From positions 9,545,338 to 9,605,337 of the forward strand of contig NC_088302.1 in NCBI RefSeq assembly GCF_032854445.1: a stretch of 60,000 bases of DNA. The letters run 5' to 3'. How positions within the stretch are numbered: the first letter of the stretch is position 1; each line of letters begins with the position of its first letter. The translations under genes were made by a program, and so were the position numbers. Below are positions 57,808 through 60,000 of this stretch, in pieces. The notes beneath the pieces were generated by a model, which made no database searches, was not told the DNA's origin, and saw nothing but the letters and a program-made list of their open reading frames with translations. Source of the DNA: Liolophura sinensis (Eukaryota > Mollusca > Polyplacophora > Chitonida > Chitonidae).

Positions 57808-59031
57808 ACAAGGCTAGCCTTATAGTCTCTGTACTCTACACAAGGCTAGCCTTATTGTCTCTGCACTCTACACAAGGCTAGCCTTATAGTCTCTACACTC
57901 CACAAAAGGCTAGCCCTATAGTCTCTGCACCCCACACAAGGCTAGCCTTATAGTCTCTGCACTCCACACAAGGCTAGCCTTACAATCTCTGCACTCCACA
58001 CAGGTCTAGCGTTATAGTCTCTGCACCCCACACAAATCTAGCCATATAGCCTCTGCACTTCACACAAGTCTAGCCTTATAGTCTCTGCACTCCACACAAG
58101 ACTAGCCTTACAGTCTCTGCACTCCACACAAGGCTAGCCTTACAATCTCTACATTCCACACAAGGCTAGCCTTATAGTCTCTGCACTCCACACAAGGTTA
58201 GCCTTATAGTCTCTGCACTCCACACAAGGCTAGCCCTACAATCTCTACACTCCACACAAGGCTAGCCTTATAGTCTCTGCACTCCACACAAGGCTAGCCT
58301 TACAATCCCTGCACTCCACACAGGGCTAGCCGTATAGTCTCTACACTCCACACAAGGCTAGCCTTATAGTCTCTACACTCCACACAAGGTTAGCCTTACA
58401 GTCTCTGCACTCCACATAGGGCTAGCCTAACAATCTCTGCACTCCACACAGGGCTAGACTTCTAGTCTCTGCACTTCACACAAGGTTAGCCTTATAGTCT
58501 CTGCACTCCACACAAGGTTAGCCTTATAGTCTCTGCACTCCACACAAGGCTAGCTTCATAGTCTCTGCACTCCACACAGGGCTAGCCTAACAATCTCTGC
58601 ACTCCACACAGGGCTAGACTTCTAGTCTCTGCACTTCACACAAGGTTAGCCTTATAGTCTCTGCACTCCACACAAGGTTAGCCTTATAGTCTCTACACTC
58701 CACACAAGGCTAGCCTTATAGTCTCTACACTCCACACAAGGTTAGCCTTACAGTCTCTGCACTCCACACAGGGCTAGCCGTATAGTCTCTACACTCCACA
58801 CAAGGCTAGCCTTATAGTCTCTACACTCCACACACGGTTAGCCTTACTGTCTCTGCACTCCACACAGGGCTAGACTTCTAGTCTCTGCACTCCACACAGG
58901 GCTAGACTTCTAGTCTCTGCACTTCACACAAGGTTAGCCTTATAGTCTCTGCACTCCACACAAGGTTAGCCTTATAGTCTCTGCACTCCACACAAGGCTA
59001 GCTTCATAGTCTCAGCACTATACGCTTGAAC
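57808..59031 (+). repeat. 32-bp minisatellite, about 38 units, with internal 160-bp superrepeats
   Basis: The unit is GGCTAGCCTTATAGTCTCTG + CACTCCACACAA. Period checked at 57961 and 57993. Most units contain the 8-bp palindrome GGCTAGCC or GCTAGC. Variant units (GGGCTAGACTTCTAGTCTCT followed by GCACTTCACACAAGG) recur at 58450 and 58610 (160 bp, five units) and again near 58898 (nine units further), showing block duplications. The block is free of long frames. Confidence 0.97.
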
Positions 59032-60000
59032 TATATTTCATTGCAGCTGGGGAAAAAATCGACTTTAGAATGCCATTGACCGTAGTTAAAGCCCTTATCG
59101 TTTGAAATCTGTGTAAATTAGTTTATTTTTCTCATTTTTACGTGTTTATATAGCTGTCCTATTATTACGATTGGAAACCTACTTGCATTAAAAAAAAACT
59201 GTGAAGTCGGCAGTTAAGCAGATCGTTCCCCAAAGTTTATGAGCCTACATGGTTTATTGCCAACAGAGCATGTGCATTGTCACGGTGTTTGACCCTATAA
59301 TGTGCAGGATAGACCTAAGCCTGGAGCGAAAAGTATTAAGTAAACTTTAATTGGCCTTTAAACATCTTAGAACTCAAGACGTAAGAAACATTTTCAGTTG
59401 GTTACACCAAACAAATGGTGCAGCGTATGGTTACATCAGTAAAACTGTTTTTCACAAAACCCTTTAATTAACATTGTCGTCAAACTAACCAATCGCTTAG
59501 TAGTCTGTCAACACTACTAAACAAGGTGACATGTCATCCGTGGTCGATCAACCGAGTCCCGCTCATACATTACCCGGGAATAAAATGCTGACAACAGAGG
59601 GTTGAGTACTATGAAGTTCGCATGTCATTATACCGTTTCCTAGACCGTCCATTTGTCATGACGAGTACGCAGGCAGTAAATTAATCTATATACACGCCCG
59701 ACGACCGATGCATCTACCATTTATCTGTCAGATCTATACGAATGACGCCCAAACAAATATAAAGGGGTGCTGTGTTACCGTGAACGAAAACAAAATTACA
59801 AGCCTCGCACACGCCTGATTTAGGAACTAGGCCTATAATTACGTACGGGGAGTCCACGTTTATTCTACAGATGTAGAATATTATATACTGGTGATTGAAG
59901 TGGATGAACCTTAGGGAGACGGTCATCCGTTAAATTTGAGTAAAATCAAGAAAATATATTCATTTGCATGATTTAAAAGTTTCTGGTGAGACAAAACCTT
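59032..60000. other. Unique AT-rich sequence, nothing recognised
   Basis: No family repeat and no credible open frame seen. Confidence 0.5.

Overview
The window looks like ordinary non-coding nuclear DNA from a lophotrochozoan animal, most likely a mollusc. It is AT-rich (roughly 60 percent by eye), has no bacterial-style packed genes, and is full of tRNA-derived SINEs. Their shared 3' module (sequence like TGAAATATTCTTGAGTACGG followed by CGTAAAACACCAATCAAATAAA) and a second 3' module (TATGACTGAAAAATT, then GTACGGCGTTAAACCCCAAGCACTCACT) match what I know of gastropod and bivalve SINEs. That match is from memory, not from a search.

I find no protein-coding gene that I can support. Open frames outside repeats reach only about 150 codons, which is near the chance maximum for 60 kb at this base composition. 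Most lack an ATG, and none shows a domain I recognise. The window is therefore probably intergenic or one or more long introns. Two weak exon candidates (minus strand 27868-28131 and plus strand 41170-41634) are given as findings only.

Layout. From 1 to 45 kb, mostly unique AT-rich sequence is peppered with SINE copies of several types. Type A has a tRNA-like head, a CTCTCCGGCCGTAAGTGGGA body and a CCAATCAAATAAA tail. Type B has a different body but the same tail. Types C1 and C2 have GCGTCCGCTTCG heads and a TATGACTGAAAAA 3' module. Several copies keep target-site duplications. One type A copy sits inside an older C1 copy. The same 60 kb holds at least eight copies of an unrelated dispersed repeat of about 130-170 bp, and two copies of a MITE of about 350 bp with long terminal inverted repeats.

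From 45 to 59 kb the character changes to tandem repeats: a 23-bp minisatellite of about 1.5 kb with a 777-bp higher-order duplication (47.7-49.3 kb), a 22-bp array at 53.4-53.65 kb, a decayed array with an 85-bp unit broken by two SINE insertions (55.15-56.8 kb), a perfect 37-bp-arm hairpin (57.2 kb) and a 32-bp array of about 38 units (57.8-59.0 kb). Nothing here forms an operon or pathway. The content is a record of retroposition, DNA-transposon insertion and tandem amplification.
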